Positions 45,957 through 59,260 are shown, counted from the stretch's first letter. The stretch is DNA of 64,000 nt from Paracentrotus lividus (GCA_940671915.1 CALNVZ010000174.1:18627054-18691053), one strand, 5' to 3'. Notes: generated by a model from the sequence alone, not told the origin. A program made the numbers and translations.

Positions 45957-48900
45957 GGCTACTCCATATCTCTTCTGATTGTAATTTTCCCTGTATCTGC
46001 ACGGGCGTGTATCCTTATTAAAAATGGTATCCAATTAATTATGATGTTACCATCATCATCATGATCATAAACAGATAAAGCAACACCGTCCTGCATCACC
46101 ATTATCGTCACCACTATGTGTGGGTGGGTTGTAGAAACGGGCACCATTCCAAACGCCACCAACGCCACCAACATCATCATCATCACCACAAACAATACCA
46201 TCATAGTGATTGTGGTAATGATGATAGCAGATTAATTATTTAATCACTATAGGTTATTTTCAATTTTGTGTTCATATTTGTTTTTGTTATTTTCACTCTC
46301 TTTTGTTGCTTGAGTGTTAGTTGTTGATGTTATTTTTATTTTATTTTATTTATTTATTTTTTTTGTTGTTGCATATCTAACATCATAGTTGTATTTTCTT
46401 GTATCGTATTTTATTGTATAATATCACAGTTGTCGTTTTATCTAAATTTATATTCTTTGGGAAAAAATTAGCAAAGTAAATGTTCTATCGGGATACTACC
46501 AGACAGACGCTCTACCAGCTGAGCTATGGCAAACCCCTGCTAACATTCGTCTCTGAAGTCCGTTAACTTTCAATGCTCGAGTTGTCAGAAGCTATTAAAA
46601 CCTGGCATAAACTCGAAGGATAGGAATCAATTATTCAATTGGAAGTCCACATGAGTTACATTGTATTCCATTTTTCTACATGGGCCTGCTTTTCAAGACT
46701 AGGTGGCTCCGCAAAAGGGTCAAAATACATTCCTTTGAGCATTGCAGATCGCATTAGGGTGCCATTTGTCACACCTGCAAATTTGCCCTCTTCTCGCACC
46801 TGCGGTCTGTCTCTATCGGTTCCCCTATGAAGTAAAGGTGTGGAAAGGTGAACATGTTTATTGGTCTGTGCCCCCAGCCAATCCTACCTGGCTGGGTGAC
46901 AGTTCCTCATAATAATAGGAATTAAGGGGATCGATCAACCCGTGGGCTACCTATAGTCTGCAAGCTCTATACACCACTGAAAACAACCTTAGACTCATCA
47001 ACAGTCGCTACCAGACCGTTTTCATTCAATGCATGTCTTTTGTGGAACAGATGTAATATTTGGAACTTCGGGAGAAATGATTGTCTGAAGATAAAAAGTT
47101 TTAATATTTTGTCTATATCATGAATATATTCCAACCTCACCAAAGCGAATTCTTGGTGATGATAAAGATAGTACGACTGTAAAACAAAATATAAAAGCCA
47201 TCGTATAATCAAGATTCATATCATAATATTGCTATGCATTATTAAAGGAGATGATATTTCTGTCAAAACTTTAATTTGTACTCCCTTGTCTCGCCGCATC
47301 ATCTAATTGCCTGAAGATCAGTGGGATTATCCAAAGAACCATAATTTAAACAGTCAACTATTCTTCGGAGGCAAATGAATGGCAGCTGCGTTGTTTTTCG
47401 GCAGAACTACACTAAATTATGTAGGGTCAAATTGATTTCATTATGGGCCCATTTGGGTCCATACCAGATGTATTAACTCGGAATGGTGTATGGCCCCAGT
47501 GGACCCAGTATAGAGTCATTTTGACCATGTGAGTTGATCCAGCTCTCCTACGTCTGTACTAGAGTATGCCCCTGACTGACCCTGATTACAAATGAATTAT
47601 TCATGGGTTATAAAGTCGACAGTTCATGATGTTGAAAATGAATGAGTAATATCTATAAAACCAACAAAATATTTTTGTTTTTTGTTTGTTTGTTGTTTTT
47701 TTTTAACACGTGAAACTAAGAAACAGTATTGTGTTTTAATACTTTATAAAACATTGAGCATTATTGTTGAGAGAATCTATACTTCGAAATTTTATATACA
47801 TATTGAAACATAAACGGGGTACTTTGAGTCTTTGACAGTTTTCCACTTTTAATGTGCAGGCTACCTGGTGTCGAAATTCAAAATAATAGTGTTGTTTCCA
47901 TTATACTACTTCGTTTATTTGATCTGCAGTTCCCACATTCATTATCATATTGGGAATGCAATATTTCATCGGGAGAAACACCTCAGCGACAATATGATCG
48001 TTATTGGGAGCAATTAGTTTGGGATTTGATTGAAAGCCGTATATGAATCGACCACAAAACCACTCAATTCGAGTACTATTGCTATTTGACTGAAAATACA
48101 ATAATACTCTATACTCCAATTTTAACCCTTCTCTAGCACTGTCTAGTATGTGTGTGTGTGTGTCTCTCTCTCTCTCTTTCTTGCAATCCCGTCACTTTAC
48201 CTATTTAAGGCACATTTAGACACCCCCCCCCCCGCGCCCCCTGTCAGCGCCTCTGCCTACAGTCCCCTTAAAAATGTTTCGTTTCTGGAAAATGAACGTG
48301 AAATGAACTTCGCATGGTTCGAATTTTCATGTTTCCAATTGTGGTTTTTCATGACACAAGTTCATTCGTGAGAATGGGTCGAGTCGCGTCATGATTTAGA
48401 GCGAGTAAAGTCCCCTACTGTGAGACCTTAAGGTGAGTCTGCGATTTATAAAGACAACGTTTAAGAATCTGGGAAGATTGTTGCAAATGCTTTTAATTTA
48501 TAGAGATATGGATAATGTGAAAGAAAAGGGCGTAAATGGAGAGAGATTTAGAGGATAGAGAGACTGTACAAGAGAGAGGGAGAGGGAGATAAATGAAGAA
48601 AGAGAGAGGGCATAGAGTGGAAGGGAATAGATCCCGGAATAGATAGTACTTGAGAAACATATCCAACGAAACATATACTTCGTTGATTAAACGTGTAAAC
48701 AACATCAACAACATGAGCACATTTGGAGCGAATGAACAATCTAACCAATCAGAAGACAGCAAATAATGGCAAGAAAACTTTGCCAGGCCTTCGCCGCGTA
48801 CGCCGACACGCACACAACGGAACGTAGCTCGCAGATCGGCGTTGATTATTTAGCAGACGACAGATATATTCACTCGTAGGATTTCTCGGCGCAACGACGG

Positions 48901-49299
48901 CTTTCTCTCCTCGCAGTTCTCGATCATAAGCTCAGGACCAAGTAGGCGAGGTTAATATCGAGAAGGAACATTAATGTGTTGAGATATGCAGCTATCCTCA
49001 ACATGATTTTGTCGTGAGGAAATATACTCGGAAACAATCACTTTAGCGGGACGGAAACAGTCGTCATCGCTTAGCTTTCGGAACGCATCCGTTGATAAGG
49101 AAACTCTGCTTGTGCATGAATTCATGTAGAGTCTTGTGGAGAGAGCGGACGAGTGGACTGACGGCCCCTGCTGTTCAGCGGCGGAGTTTGACTTGGGATA
49201 GCCTGCCGCATCTTGCTTCTACTGCTTCACCATATTCAAATTTAAATTTGTGTTTCTCCTAACACAAAACTTATTGATAGGATATCTTGAGATTCAGAC
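45957..49299. other. Largely featureless stretch upstream of a candidate first exon
   Basis: Includes CAT/CACC-rich repeats near 46041-46200, (TG)n/(CT)n at about 48149-48178 and a C run at about 48223-48234. The part from about 48780 to 49299 is noticeably richer in CG dinucleotides than its surroundings and could include the promoter and 5' UTR of the exon at 49300. I cannot place a TATA box or initiator with confidence. Confidence 0.45.
46493..46530 (-). other. tRNA-like 5' half (A box only)
   Basis: Read on the minus strand, it contains TAGCTCAGCTGGTAGAGCG followed by TCTGTCTGGTAGT, very close to the D-arm and A box of an elongator tRNA. No B box or T-arm follows within the expected distance, so it is a tRNA fragment or the head of a truncated tRNA-derived SINE. 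Confidence 0.45.
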
Positions 49300-49425
49300 A
49301 TGGCAGCCATGGATTCATCTTGTTTCTTAGAGCATAAACTGAGGCAAAATTCACGTGCCATTGCCGTCACTGTACTCGCTATTTTATTGATGCTTTCAGA
49401 TGCCAGTGTATCTTTTGCAACAAGG
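49300..49425 (+). CDS. Candidate first coding exon encoding a signal peptide
   Basis: Starting from ATG at 49300 (a second in-frame ATG at 49309 is possible), 42 codons run to AGG, directly followed by GTAAGT at 49426, a near-ideal splice donor giving a phase-0 intron. The peptide has a polar N-region with basic residues (HKLRQNSR), a hydrophobic core AIAVTVLAILLML and a small-residue segment SDASVSFA, as expected for a secretory signal peptide cleaved near residue 40. I cannot name the gene, and no following exon is identifiable in the next 2 kb. The upstream 500 bp is CG-richer than its surroundings, which supports a promoter-proximal exon. The frame happens to stay open to 49686, but past the donor it looks random. 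This call is inference from start, signal sequence and donor coinciding. Confidence 0.45.
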
Positions 49426-51490
49426 GTAAGTTTTCAGCGTCATACAATATATCAGAAAAGACATAACCGTCTAAAATATATTTTATTGAGCTATTGCATA
49501 CTAATTTCAACATGTGGCAGTAAATGGATTTGTGTATCGTGGTTTGGATGGACTTGTGATGTTCTTTATGATGTCTTGTTTTGTTCACTAACCTGTTTGA
49601 ATTTAAGACGGATAGCAACTGCCAAGTTCACAAACATCAAAGAGGTAAAAAGATCAAGGATGGGAAACAACATAAGGCAGAGATAAGGAAGAATGCGTGT
49701 CTTGTGCTTGATTCGAATACTTTTTCCAATAATCGAAGTAAAGGGTTTCAGAACTATCCTGGAGGTGTAGCTTTAAGTGAGACTGGTTAATTGGCGTGAT
49801 TAACCAAACCCTAATCAGTAAGCCTGAACAAAAAAGATGGCATTATCCTCATTATTAACTCTTCACACACCGATCAATACCACCCCATCACTCGGGTCGA
49901 TATGGTCCTAAGAACCTTTTGTCCAATAACAATTAGTCCTGAGCCTTTACTCATCATCCTGGTTGTTCCTTGAGAAAAGAAGGTCCAGGGGATCCTTTTG
50001 AAAGCGGGAACCAACTATGTTCTTCTTTTACACGGAGTTTCCCCAATAACAGGTGTGCTGATGCAGAGGGTAATCGGGGACATAGTGATACATTCAAGAG
50101 AGCATTTTGTTTATTTGAATTACTATTGTAAAGGGGAATGAATGGTCATTTTGCAAGTCGGATGCTTGAGCAAATATAGGACAATGACATAAGAAAGACT
50201 CATGATGGTCCAGGCTGCCAGGCTTTTCTGCTCCATGTCTTCTCCGCGCCATGTCGAATATCAGAAAGGACTTCTCGCACAATATTGCAGATAACACTAT
50301 TCAAAAGCAACTTTCACTTACATCATATCCCACATAAGCAGTTATTATGTATCGAATTTAGAGAAATTAATGCATGGTTGTTTTTCTAGAGAGTGACTTT
50401 TATAATCCTAGCAAAGAGAACAGTGTAAATGATAGGTCAGGTAGTGCTCGCACACGGCTGCATACAGCATTTTAACTTTCAAATCAAAGTTCAAATGCAG
50501 CACTATACCCCACATGTGTATCTGTATTTGTTATGTACCATCAGATGATTCATTACTTGTGTGTTTGTTTGTTTTCTTTTGTTTTGTTTTTGTAAGCAAG
50601 TGGTTTTTGTCATCATAGTTAAATAAAAAAAAAAGAAGAATGATACGATATTACGAATAGGAAATTCAGGACGCTGAAGATCCCCAATGTTTGGCCTTTG
50701 ATTACGGATTTTAATTTGGCTTTGCCTTGATACAATGCTAATCTGTGCCAAACAGACGATTCTAATCAACTTTACACAACGGGAGTTTTCCTCCATGAAT
50801 CGGACCTTCTTGGTATAGGATTTGTAAGATGATGGATTTAGGAATGTGGGCGAGGTAAAGTTAATTAGGATTTGACTTTCATCATTGTCAATGTTTATCA
50901 ATAAAACTAATGGATGGTATTGTATTGTGGGTTAGTATCATAGTCCCTTTTATAATGGCCGCTGGATTTTTTTTACAAGTTAAAATGAGGGGTAATGCTG
51001 TATAGATTTCTTTGGTAATGATAACATCAGATTTAGGATGACTAGGTCCTTTTGTGTGTTCTTTTTTTTTTTTTTTTTTTTTTTTGTCTTTGTCTTTTAA
51101 AATTATGTAGCATTAGAATGTAGCATAACATTGAATATATTGGAGTTTTATGTTTTTCTTTTATTTGTAACGCCATGAAGTGTCAGCGGGTGATAACTAT
51201 TAATATTTAATTGCATACACTGTCGCACTCATTCGTTTTTTCCGCCTTATGAAGATGTGGTCATTGAGGAATGTCTGTAAGTTAACGAAACCCATTCAAT
51301 AATAATAATATCATAATTATCGCTTCGTAAACAGGCAGTAAAGCTATAATGACACCATGGTTAAACCTTTTCAATCATTTCAATTCTACTTCTATATGTG
51401 TTACAGAATGTTACTAAGCGACCCCCCCCCCACACACACACCAAAAAAAAACAAAAACAAAAGGAGGGAAAATAGTACAACATGTTTAGC
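49426..51490. other. Putative intron or intergenic DNA, nothing recognised
   Basis: Contains a T run at about 51061-51085 and C/A-rich sequence at about 51421-51460. No exon or mobile element was recognised. Confidence 0.5.
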
Positions 51491-54400
51491 TTATGCGGTC
51501 TTTCAAAATAATCCTTCTAAAAAGAGACAGGAAATCGACTCGATTACTGATCAGAAATATATAGTGTAAAAATTTGAAGGACCATTTTAATGAAGATTAC
51601 TTCCCAGCATGTGAGAAAATAATCTTATGAACTAATGTGATGACGTAAGCAACGTTTCTTCTCTGATTGCTAGTAGCAACCAGAAATACTTTCATTATTT
51701 TCTTTACATTGCACCATCAGGTGCGGGAACAATAACCCCGCTTTACTCTCAATTTCCATAAGCTCTTCATTCTTCTTTATAGGCTACTTATGGCCTACTG
51801 TTCATTTTTCTCTTTCTACTTTCTTTTCACTCAATGTATATGGGTATCTTCTGTGCCATGGAGAGGCTTCCTTATGTGTTAAAAAGGCGTGTTTTAACAC
51901 TCATTTAACCCACAGTGTTAACTTAACACATGGATTTGGATGGTAATCTGACTTCAATGGCTTCCATATGAAGCTGGTCTTTTCAATAAATCCAGCAAGT
52001 AATACCTCGTTTGTTAAATTGCAATACACCAGTGTTCCCAAAGTGTAACAGTTGTTTCGGAGCTTTTGTGAGCTCACCAAAGTGTTCTGAACGATTTAAT
52101 GTAAGTTATTTCAGTGTTGCTAATCACGCCCCGAGCGATTTAAGAGTATTTATCTGAATCTGTGAAAAGATGAAGAAAAAAAGGTTAACAATTACAATTT
52201 AGGCTGGATCTGAGCAACTAGACTGGAATCGTTTTTGTGGCACTCCTCCCCGTGATTTGAATGTAATTTGTTCATTCGTTTTTATTAGTGGAATATATTG
52301 AGTAATTTTCATATCTGTCTACTATAATGTCTAGAGAATAGCAAAGGAAAACAAAGATTATTCACGTTATTGATTTAAAAATTAAAAAGTGTAAAAACAA
52401 AAACAAAAACTGCATTTCCATCATTTTTTCTAAATTTGTTGATGAAACCAATCATCTTGTAGGTCTCGTTTAGGGTAGACGATCAATAAACGTCAGTAGG
52501 ATTGACTAAGTCCTTGATTTAACGAAACTATGTGTACATGATGGTATTGCACACTTGAAATTAGACTTTTATTACGAAGGCATAAATTTATAGACTAGCC
52601 AAATGAGAAGGGGGGCCTCTGGAATTCATTTTTTTTATTTTTTATTTTTTATGTAGAACATACTTCAACCTGTAACTGCACTTTTTTGATACCTTTAAAT
52701 TTATACACTTATAAAGCGGCGTGCTATGTGAACTGTGAAATTGAAAGGCATTGTCCAAAATGGTTTTTATTGTCGTCCTAATGACAGTTTAAGGTATGTT
52801 CCTGAGGGAACCCTTTCCATGGATATTTGTCGTATCGATGCCCGCAAGGTAAAGCACTGGTAATGGAAATCTTATACAAACTTTTAATTCAGATGAGTGC
52901 ATCAACTGGAAAGAATGCACGCCTCCCAGAAAGATTACACTCATATCGTTGTTCAGAATACAAAGTTATCTGAGATATCAGAAGCGATTATCGCTTCCAA
53001 TCTTACAGATGTTATCTCTCCAGTATTATATGATAAAGAACCCAGAATGACACCAATTTGTAGCCAGGCTGAACTCCTTATGAACGGCGGTGAGGCAACT
53101 AGAATATGATACAATATTTTTTTGTGTGATATCTTTAGATGTCATCCAGTTGATGGTTGTGATACCATTGCGAGTATGAAGTGGTTATGTTCTACATTGT
53201 TCGTCGTTGGCTATTGTAGAGAATGAAAGGCTTGTCACTTATCCATTCCCCAAATAAATTAATTTTTTAAAATAGCGCTGTTACATCCGGCGAATCTTCC
53301 ACAGCCCTTGATCATGTCTACATGGATCGTAATTACGATCCGTGATGTCTATAATCTGTCATCGATAATTCAAACATGTGTGAAGGCTGGTGCATGTTTG
53401 AATGTCAATGATCATGAAGGAGTCTATTAATCGTTTAAATTCAAGAATTCTCCCAACCTCTGAGAGTATCGAATCATTTTTGCCAGCTCGTGAATACAAG
53501 TGCATATTTATGATGTGATTCTCCCAATGTCTCATGTTGTGTCCTGATCTCGGAAGGAATCTCTTGATTATGGCCTCTCCCACTCACCTGTGACCGAAGC
53601 TTGACATGGAACTCATTCATCACAAGCTTGCACATTATTCAGAAAGGAGGTGAACCTTCTTGAATGAGGTATCAGGATGTAGAAAAAGAAAAGAGAGAGG
53701 AGAGGAGACATATAGACATTTGGCGTAATGCTTAAAACATATCACGCCAAAAAGTTCATGCTCTCTTTTGCAACATTTTTTATTTCATATAACATCTGAA
53801 AATTACATGTACATGATGTATGAAGGCGCGTCCTCATCCTCCCCCCCCCCCTGGACCTGCGCCTGGTATATTTGGACATACATGTGAGTCAATTACCGAA
53901 TCTGCATTTGAAGTACATGTATATAAAATGTATAAAGCACAATTTACTTCATTTGGGAGAGCACCCTCCCCCCAAAAAAAAAAATAAATAATAATAATAA
54001 TTATTAAAAAATATATAATTATATATATATATATATATATATCCGATCCCCCCCCCCCCGGCCTTTGAATATTATGTCTTCAGTCAAATTACATCCAGTA
54101 GTACTTTCACTCGTGTCGGTAATGTATTGGTCTTATACCAGAGATAGTTTATCACTACTAATATATTCATATTGCTATCTTCATACACTTTAAACTTCAT
54201 TTAGATTGTAGGCCTATCAAATTATTAAAATTAGCATAACCCAGAACGTCTTAACCTGGTGTCTGTCATCGATTCTCTTATTTTAAGTAATGAATGATTG
54301 AATCAAATTATTCTGATATAATTATGAGCAACTGAGCATGGAAAAGAAGAAGACAGTCGACGCCTGGCTAGCCTTCACGACACGGCTATCATTCGTACTT

Positions 54401-56112
54401 GTGAATGTAGGCCAAGACGTGTTCAATGTCTGGTTCTATGTCGGACTCTGCGACTCTATACAGACACAGAGGCTTGTAAATAGTCGCTATACAGGATGTC
54501 TAAAAAAAAATGCAATCCGAAATGTATGTCTAACTATTTCTATTGGCCGGTATTCTTAAAGGGTGAGATACACCACCTCATTGCTTATTGTTCGAGACAA
54601 TAACACGGCCAACTAAATACGTATATTGCCATCTAATTTGAGTCACCCTTCGAGAAGACAAGCTTTGGTATTTAATGGCAAATATTGTTACTAGTATCTG
54701 AAAGTAAGATCCATTTTCTTGGCAATGATATTTAAATGTCTTTCACAATTATACACTGTGTTTCCACGGTGAGGCATCACTGCGTCGGAGGATTTGGTGC
54801 TGATGTTAACTCTTATTGTTCATTTTTTAAATATACATATACAATATACTTATGAAATGGTTAAATGTGAATCTAGTGGATAATTGCAATGGTTACTGTA
54901 CATAATATTTACATATCTTCAATTAATATTATGTATTTCTAATTAATTTTTTTTTCAATTATTTATTTATTTATTTTCTATATTGGTGTTCAGCTGTGGT
55001 AAATGACTCTGGAACATAAATAAGTTCAAAAACATTTTGTTCTTTAAATACCCTATATTGGACAAACGGAGGCAAAGTCATCGTCTGAATGATGGATTTG
55101 AAATTTAATATTTAGGTCTAATTAATCATTCCAATTAAAGACAAATAATATACGACCAATCAAGTATACTATGATAATATAGGCCTATAATTGATAGTAT
55201 CTTGACTCATAAGTAAAACTTCCCAAAATTGTTCACCATACATCTCATGTTGGAGACCATTTTAATGCATCTGAATAGTTTGGAGGGTGAATACTGAACG
55301 CCCTTGTCAGATAGAAACGACAGAGGAAACGGCTAACGTTGAACTGGAGTCTGCATGCTGTGTGGTACGACTTCAAAGCGAGGTTTATGAGGCAAATTTC
55401 CGAAACGTATAGGTTTTTGCGCAAAGCCATTGTGAACACGTCGTATATTTGATGATGAACGTGACGAGTGCTTTGTAATGTCGATTTTGGTCATGTTTTA
55501 AAGAGATAAAATTAAAGAGATACATGTACAGACACAAAATGCTTCGAGACTTAAAGCTCCCCCCCAAAAAAAAAAAAAAAACAAACAAAACACACATTTG
55601 GTCTTTATAAGAGGGGGGGGCGAACATAAATGCCCCTATCATCCGTCGAACCACCATCTCATAGCGCTCTATATACCTCTCTTAACTTACTCTACCTCTC
55701 ACTTATCATCATGACATGAGCAACACCGTTCCATCAAAATGATTTGCCCATTCAAGGTACAGACAGGTCGGAACAATGTTACAATTTTTCTGCGTCGGTG
55801 CCCCATAAGACAGCCGCCTTGATTGATCGCAATAATGAACCATAAATGAAATCCTTTGAAAGACAGGGTGGGTGTTAATGAGAAGGACATAAAAACACAA
55901 TAGGAACAGTCATTTACACTACCTTTGTGCTTCGGTATTACAATTACGTGCACGGTGGATACTTCAAGCTATTTTCAACGAAGTAGCAGCAGTTTACAGA
56001 TTTCTGTTATGTCTAAAGGGGCTGTCCCACTGGAGGCGATCGTTGCTGCGACAACTGGCGATCTTGCTGTTGTGAGTGTGGTAGCAAGTTGTTGTTGAAG
56101 CCTAGCTTAGAT
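51491..56112 (+). repeat. Left arm of large inverted repeat (at least 4.6 kb)
   Basis: This segment is matched in reverse complement by 59361-64000. Anchors checked by eye include 51491-51580 with the last 100 bases of the window, 51840-51975 with 63540-63650, 52870-53110 with 62370-62580, 54330-54490 with 60985-61135, 55245-55440 with 60046-60237, and 56015-56111 with 59362-59458. The inner boundary at about 56112 falls in the middle of the MITE at 56015-56228. The true outer end is unknown, because the partner runs past the window edge. Besides the exon at 52893, the arm holds A/TA/C-rich low complexity at about 53972-54060 and no recognised gene. A frame at 54338-54559 is hydrophobic but not conserved in frame on the other arm. 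Confidence 0.92.
52893..53093 (+). pseudogene. Candidate last exon, left-arm copy (frame broken)
   Basis: It follows an acceptor-like TTTTAATTCAG at 52882-52892 and would end at TGA 53091-53093. Compared with the right-arm copy it carries six single-base indels (in the CAACTGG, AAGAATG, CTCCCAG, TTACACT, CAGAATA and CTGAACT segments) and, by eye, no substitutions, so the frame is lost and regained. A core of about 38 residues (TKLSEISEAIIASNLTDVIS and onward) is the same as on the right arm. Indels without substitutions look more like sequence error than evolutionary decay. Confidence 0.45.
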
Positions 56113-56228
56113 ATAGAGTCGTATGTCATGTATGTAGGTTTATAATCGCCTTTTTAAAGATTACCCCTTATAATTATGACATTATCAGGTTGTCGCTACA
56201 ACGATCGCCTCCTGTGGGACAGGCCCTT
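56015..56228. mobile_element. MITE with AAGGGGCTGTCCCAC ends
   Basis: A 214-bp element flanked by TA (56013-56014 and 56229-56230). The left end AAGGGGCTGTCCCAC and GGAGGCGATCGTTG pair with CAACGATCGCCTCC and GTGGGACAGGCCCTT on the right, with minor mismatches. Only its left half recurs on the right arm (59361-59458). Confidence 0.85.
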
Positions 56229-56619
56229 TACATGCCCGGCTACTTAATACATGGGGAGGGGGGGGGGTATTTCTTCAAATGCAATGTTTGGGCATTAATG
56301 TGAGGCAATAATATATTGAAAAATGTTTAATGTTGATATGAATTAAAACAAAAAACAACAAGACTTTCATGTGTTATGAGTATAATAAATTTTTGTTTTT
56401 TATCGCAATCCGTTTATAAATCAATATGACTTTGATATTGTGAGAAATATATTATTTTCAGAAATGAATCAAGGAAATCCAGACTCAACCTTTATTACTC
56501 CGCATGGAAATTATAAATTAGACATATTACCCCACCTACCCCACTCACGATCAAACTTGATGCTACATTGTATCTCTATTTTTTTTACCCCCCCCCTCCC
56601 CCCCTCCCCCCCCCCCCAA

Positions 56620-56650
<31 letters not shown>

Positions 56651-58045
56651 CACATATCATTTCAATGAACATTTGAAATGTTAATTCATAACCAATTTAA
56701 TTATCAAAATGGCTTTTTAGGTACATAACATGCATTATTATATATCATTAATTCAGGAGTTCCAAAATTGTGAGGGATGCCCCACAAAGTGTTCAGTCCA
56801 CTCCTCCCCAACATTACCGAAGTTCCAATTTACATGATGTAGGAGATTAACTTCAACAAGATCTGGTACCAATAATTGAATCGACGATCATTTATGAAAT
56901 CAATTAACATTATTGGAATGACTAAATCGCCCCATATAGTTAGTCTTATACCTTATCTGTCCCAACCGACCATACCCTGTTGTGAAGTCACGGTGGCCGT
57001 GTCTCGCCCGTACAGTAATGCAAGTGACAGATATGGATATAGTGGAATAAGGGCATTCGTTCCCTTCAGTCCCATATGTAGAAAACCACTGTGACCTTCG
57101 TTGTTTCGACACAGAGGGACAAATGAACGGGTTCAAAATAAACCTCGGAACACATGTAATCGATGTTGCTATTGCTACTAGAATGTTACTCGAATTAATG
57201 TCACTTCTCAAGGTTTTATATATGTAATTTACACATTTTTTTTTTTTTTTTTTTTTTTAAGGTGTTCACCTGTGTAATTCCTTTTATTCTCCTGGTGCTT
57301 TCAATCTTAATTAGTGTGAATTTAGAGGTGTTTTTTTTTTTTTTTCTGGGGGGTGTGGGGGGTTTGACGTTTTTCCACTTTTTTGTAATTATATTCGTCC
57401 ATCATTATCTCTTTGTTTAACGCTTATTTTTGTGTTTTGGTGTATTTTCTGTTGGTATGTTTTGTGTGCTACACTCTTTAGTTTAATTAGGCAATTCTAA
57501 TCCCCGCGGTCCAAATGTTATATCGACCGATGCGTTTGTACGTTGTCATGGCAATCGCCCTTTTCCCCCTCTTTTATCTATCTCTACCACGCTCATCCCC
57601 ACGCAAAGCCTACAATTTTTCGTACATTCTTGTAGTATTCTGTTTTATCGCAACGGAATTATTAATGTCTCAAACAGTCGTAAATTTTACCATGAATCAT
57701 CACAAAGTGAACGCCAAAGAAGTCACGTTTGTTCTATGACTTGGTCTGTTTCGATATAAAATAATGAATCTATTTTGGTTTGTATTATTAAAACAATGAT
57801 CAGTCCTATACATGCTGAGTTCAAGAAAGTGCAGTTACACTATATCAATTATCATATTCTAGCACTAATTGGGTCTGGGCGGAGGGGATGATTCTGTGAT
57901 GTTTGGCCCGCGTCTACCCCTCTGTCGAGCCGCTGCACCGCGGGAGCCGAATATTGGCCGACTGGCCTATCCCTCGTGGCGGATCCAAAGAAAGGGGTTG
58001 ACGCCCCCTTTTGATATATTTTTCATCTATGGGGTATAGTGTAGA

Positions 58046-58098
<53 letters not shown>

Positions 58099-58131
58099 TT
58101 GTCTACAATGACTTTTCTTCTGGAATTTATA
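56229..58131. other. Inverted-repeat spacer, left part
   Basis: Includes C/A simple sequence at about 56587-56655, T runs at about 57236-57258 and 57330-57346, and a (TA)n tract at about 58050-58095. No gene recognised. Confidence 0.55.
58050..58095. repeat. (TA)n microsatellite
   Basis: About 23 TA units. Confidence 0.93.
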
Positions 58132-59107
58132 CACTCTAGAAACTGAAGTGCTGTTTTTAGCACTTCAGAGGCTGAAATCAGCACTTTTTAAGAGCTTGTA
58201 CAGTCTGTGTAAAAAAAAAAAATGGTACAGTCGGAAAAAAATTATTTAGGTGTGAAAGATTTTCAAATAATGTGTGTATGTGGTACCAAAATAAAGCCAG
58301 AAGATTTTCCTTGCTGATGCGCTTTGTTCTGTATAATTTACTTTCGTAGAACAAAAGTTGTGCTAAATTTTGAGCGACGGGGAAAAAAAAAAAAAATTCG
58401 AAATTGAGCACTTCATGGCCATTATGCGAATACACAAAGGCATGGGACGGCGTGCGAAAAATGGATTTTTCTTGATTGTAGAAAACTAGTCATATTTCAA
58501 AAATTACAACAGCAAATGTGATGAAAAAAATTGCAGGTGAAAGTCTGATCTTCCTGCTTTGTGAAAATACCAAACTATAGCAGGCTGTGATTAATCTCCA
58601 TACTATAAAAAAAAATGTTTTCCACTTGTACCATTTTATTTGACACAGACTGTACAGTGACTACACTCAAAGTGCTGTTTTAGCACGTACACGTGAGCTG
58701 AAATTTCACCAAAAATGGGCAAAAATGGCGTGAGTTCTTTAGGATTTGAACCTGGGTCCCCTGGATGAGAAGCGCTTACGAGCACGTTAGACCAATTCAC
58801 ATCTCACGATTGCTAGCAGATCATATGGTTTCATGATGAACTTTCTTCAAAGTTGCCATAATTATCTAGTATGCTTTCATAATTCAATCAAGTTAGGGAG
58901 ATCTCGTTTGGTCTATTGGTAACGTCAGCGGTACTCTTTCATGTCTAGGTGAACCCAGTTCGAATCCCATACCGACCATGAACATTTTTTTTATTGATAA
59001 ATTAGCACTTGGGTAAGTGCTGAAACAGCACTTCAGGTGCTGATTTAGCTCTTCAAGTGCAGTCACTATACGAGCACCCATAAATTAGCACTTCAGTTTT
59101 TAGAGTG
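58132..59107 (-). mobile_element. MITE with tRNA-like modules, family B copy 2 (interrupted)
   Basis: The opposite-orientation relative of 10233-10731, flanked by TA (58130-58131 and 59108-59109) with CACTCTAGAAACTGAAG and CTTCAGTTTTTAGAGTG ends. It is split by the family A MITE at 58201-58652. Without that insert and one TA, the parts join into a normal-length copy of about 520 bp. Both tRNA-like blocks remain (about 58730-58800 and 58899-58978). Confidence 0.9.
58201..58652. mobile_element. Tc1/mariner-type MITE, family A copy 3 (nested)
   Basis: 452 bp, CAGTCTGTGT to ACACAGACTG, flanked by TA at 58199-58200 and 58653-58654, and inserted in the family B MITE. The family B copy at 10233 shows the uninterrupted site. 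Confidence 0.92.
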
Positions 59108-59152
59108 TATATATTTTTTTACACATAACCACGCAAGTTAGCCGTGTCGCCG

Positions 59153-59224
59153 GCGCCCCCCCCCCCCTATTTCTAATTCACGAACCCCCACTGCAGCAAT
59201 GACTGTTAGCTACTTGATCAAACA

Positions 59225-59259
<35 letters not shown>

Positions 59260-59260
59260 A
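59153..59260. repeat. C run and (TGTC)n microsatellite
   Basis: A C homopolymer at about 59157-59167 and about eight GTCT units at about 59228-59260, followed by CT/TG-rich sequence up to the start of the right arm. Confidence 0.88.

Noticed and set aside
49581-49790. Possible second exon after the signal-peptide exon
   Set aside because: No acceptor with a pyrimidine tract leads into a frame compatible with phase 0, and the composition looks intronic.
54338-54559. 73-codon hydrophobic frame in the left arm
   Set aside because: The right-arm counterpart is shifted at VWFYVG and differs beyond; the end reads into a repeat-like GCLKKN segment, so I cannot support it as a gene.
55245-55953. 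Several minus-strand frames of 60-90 codons in the left arm
   Set aside because: Frames are not maintained on the right arm (59573-60227) and overlap each other; no domain recognised.
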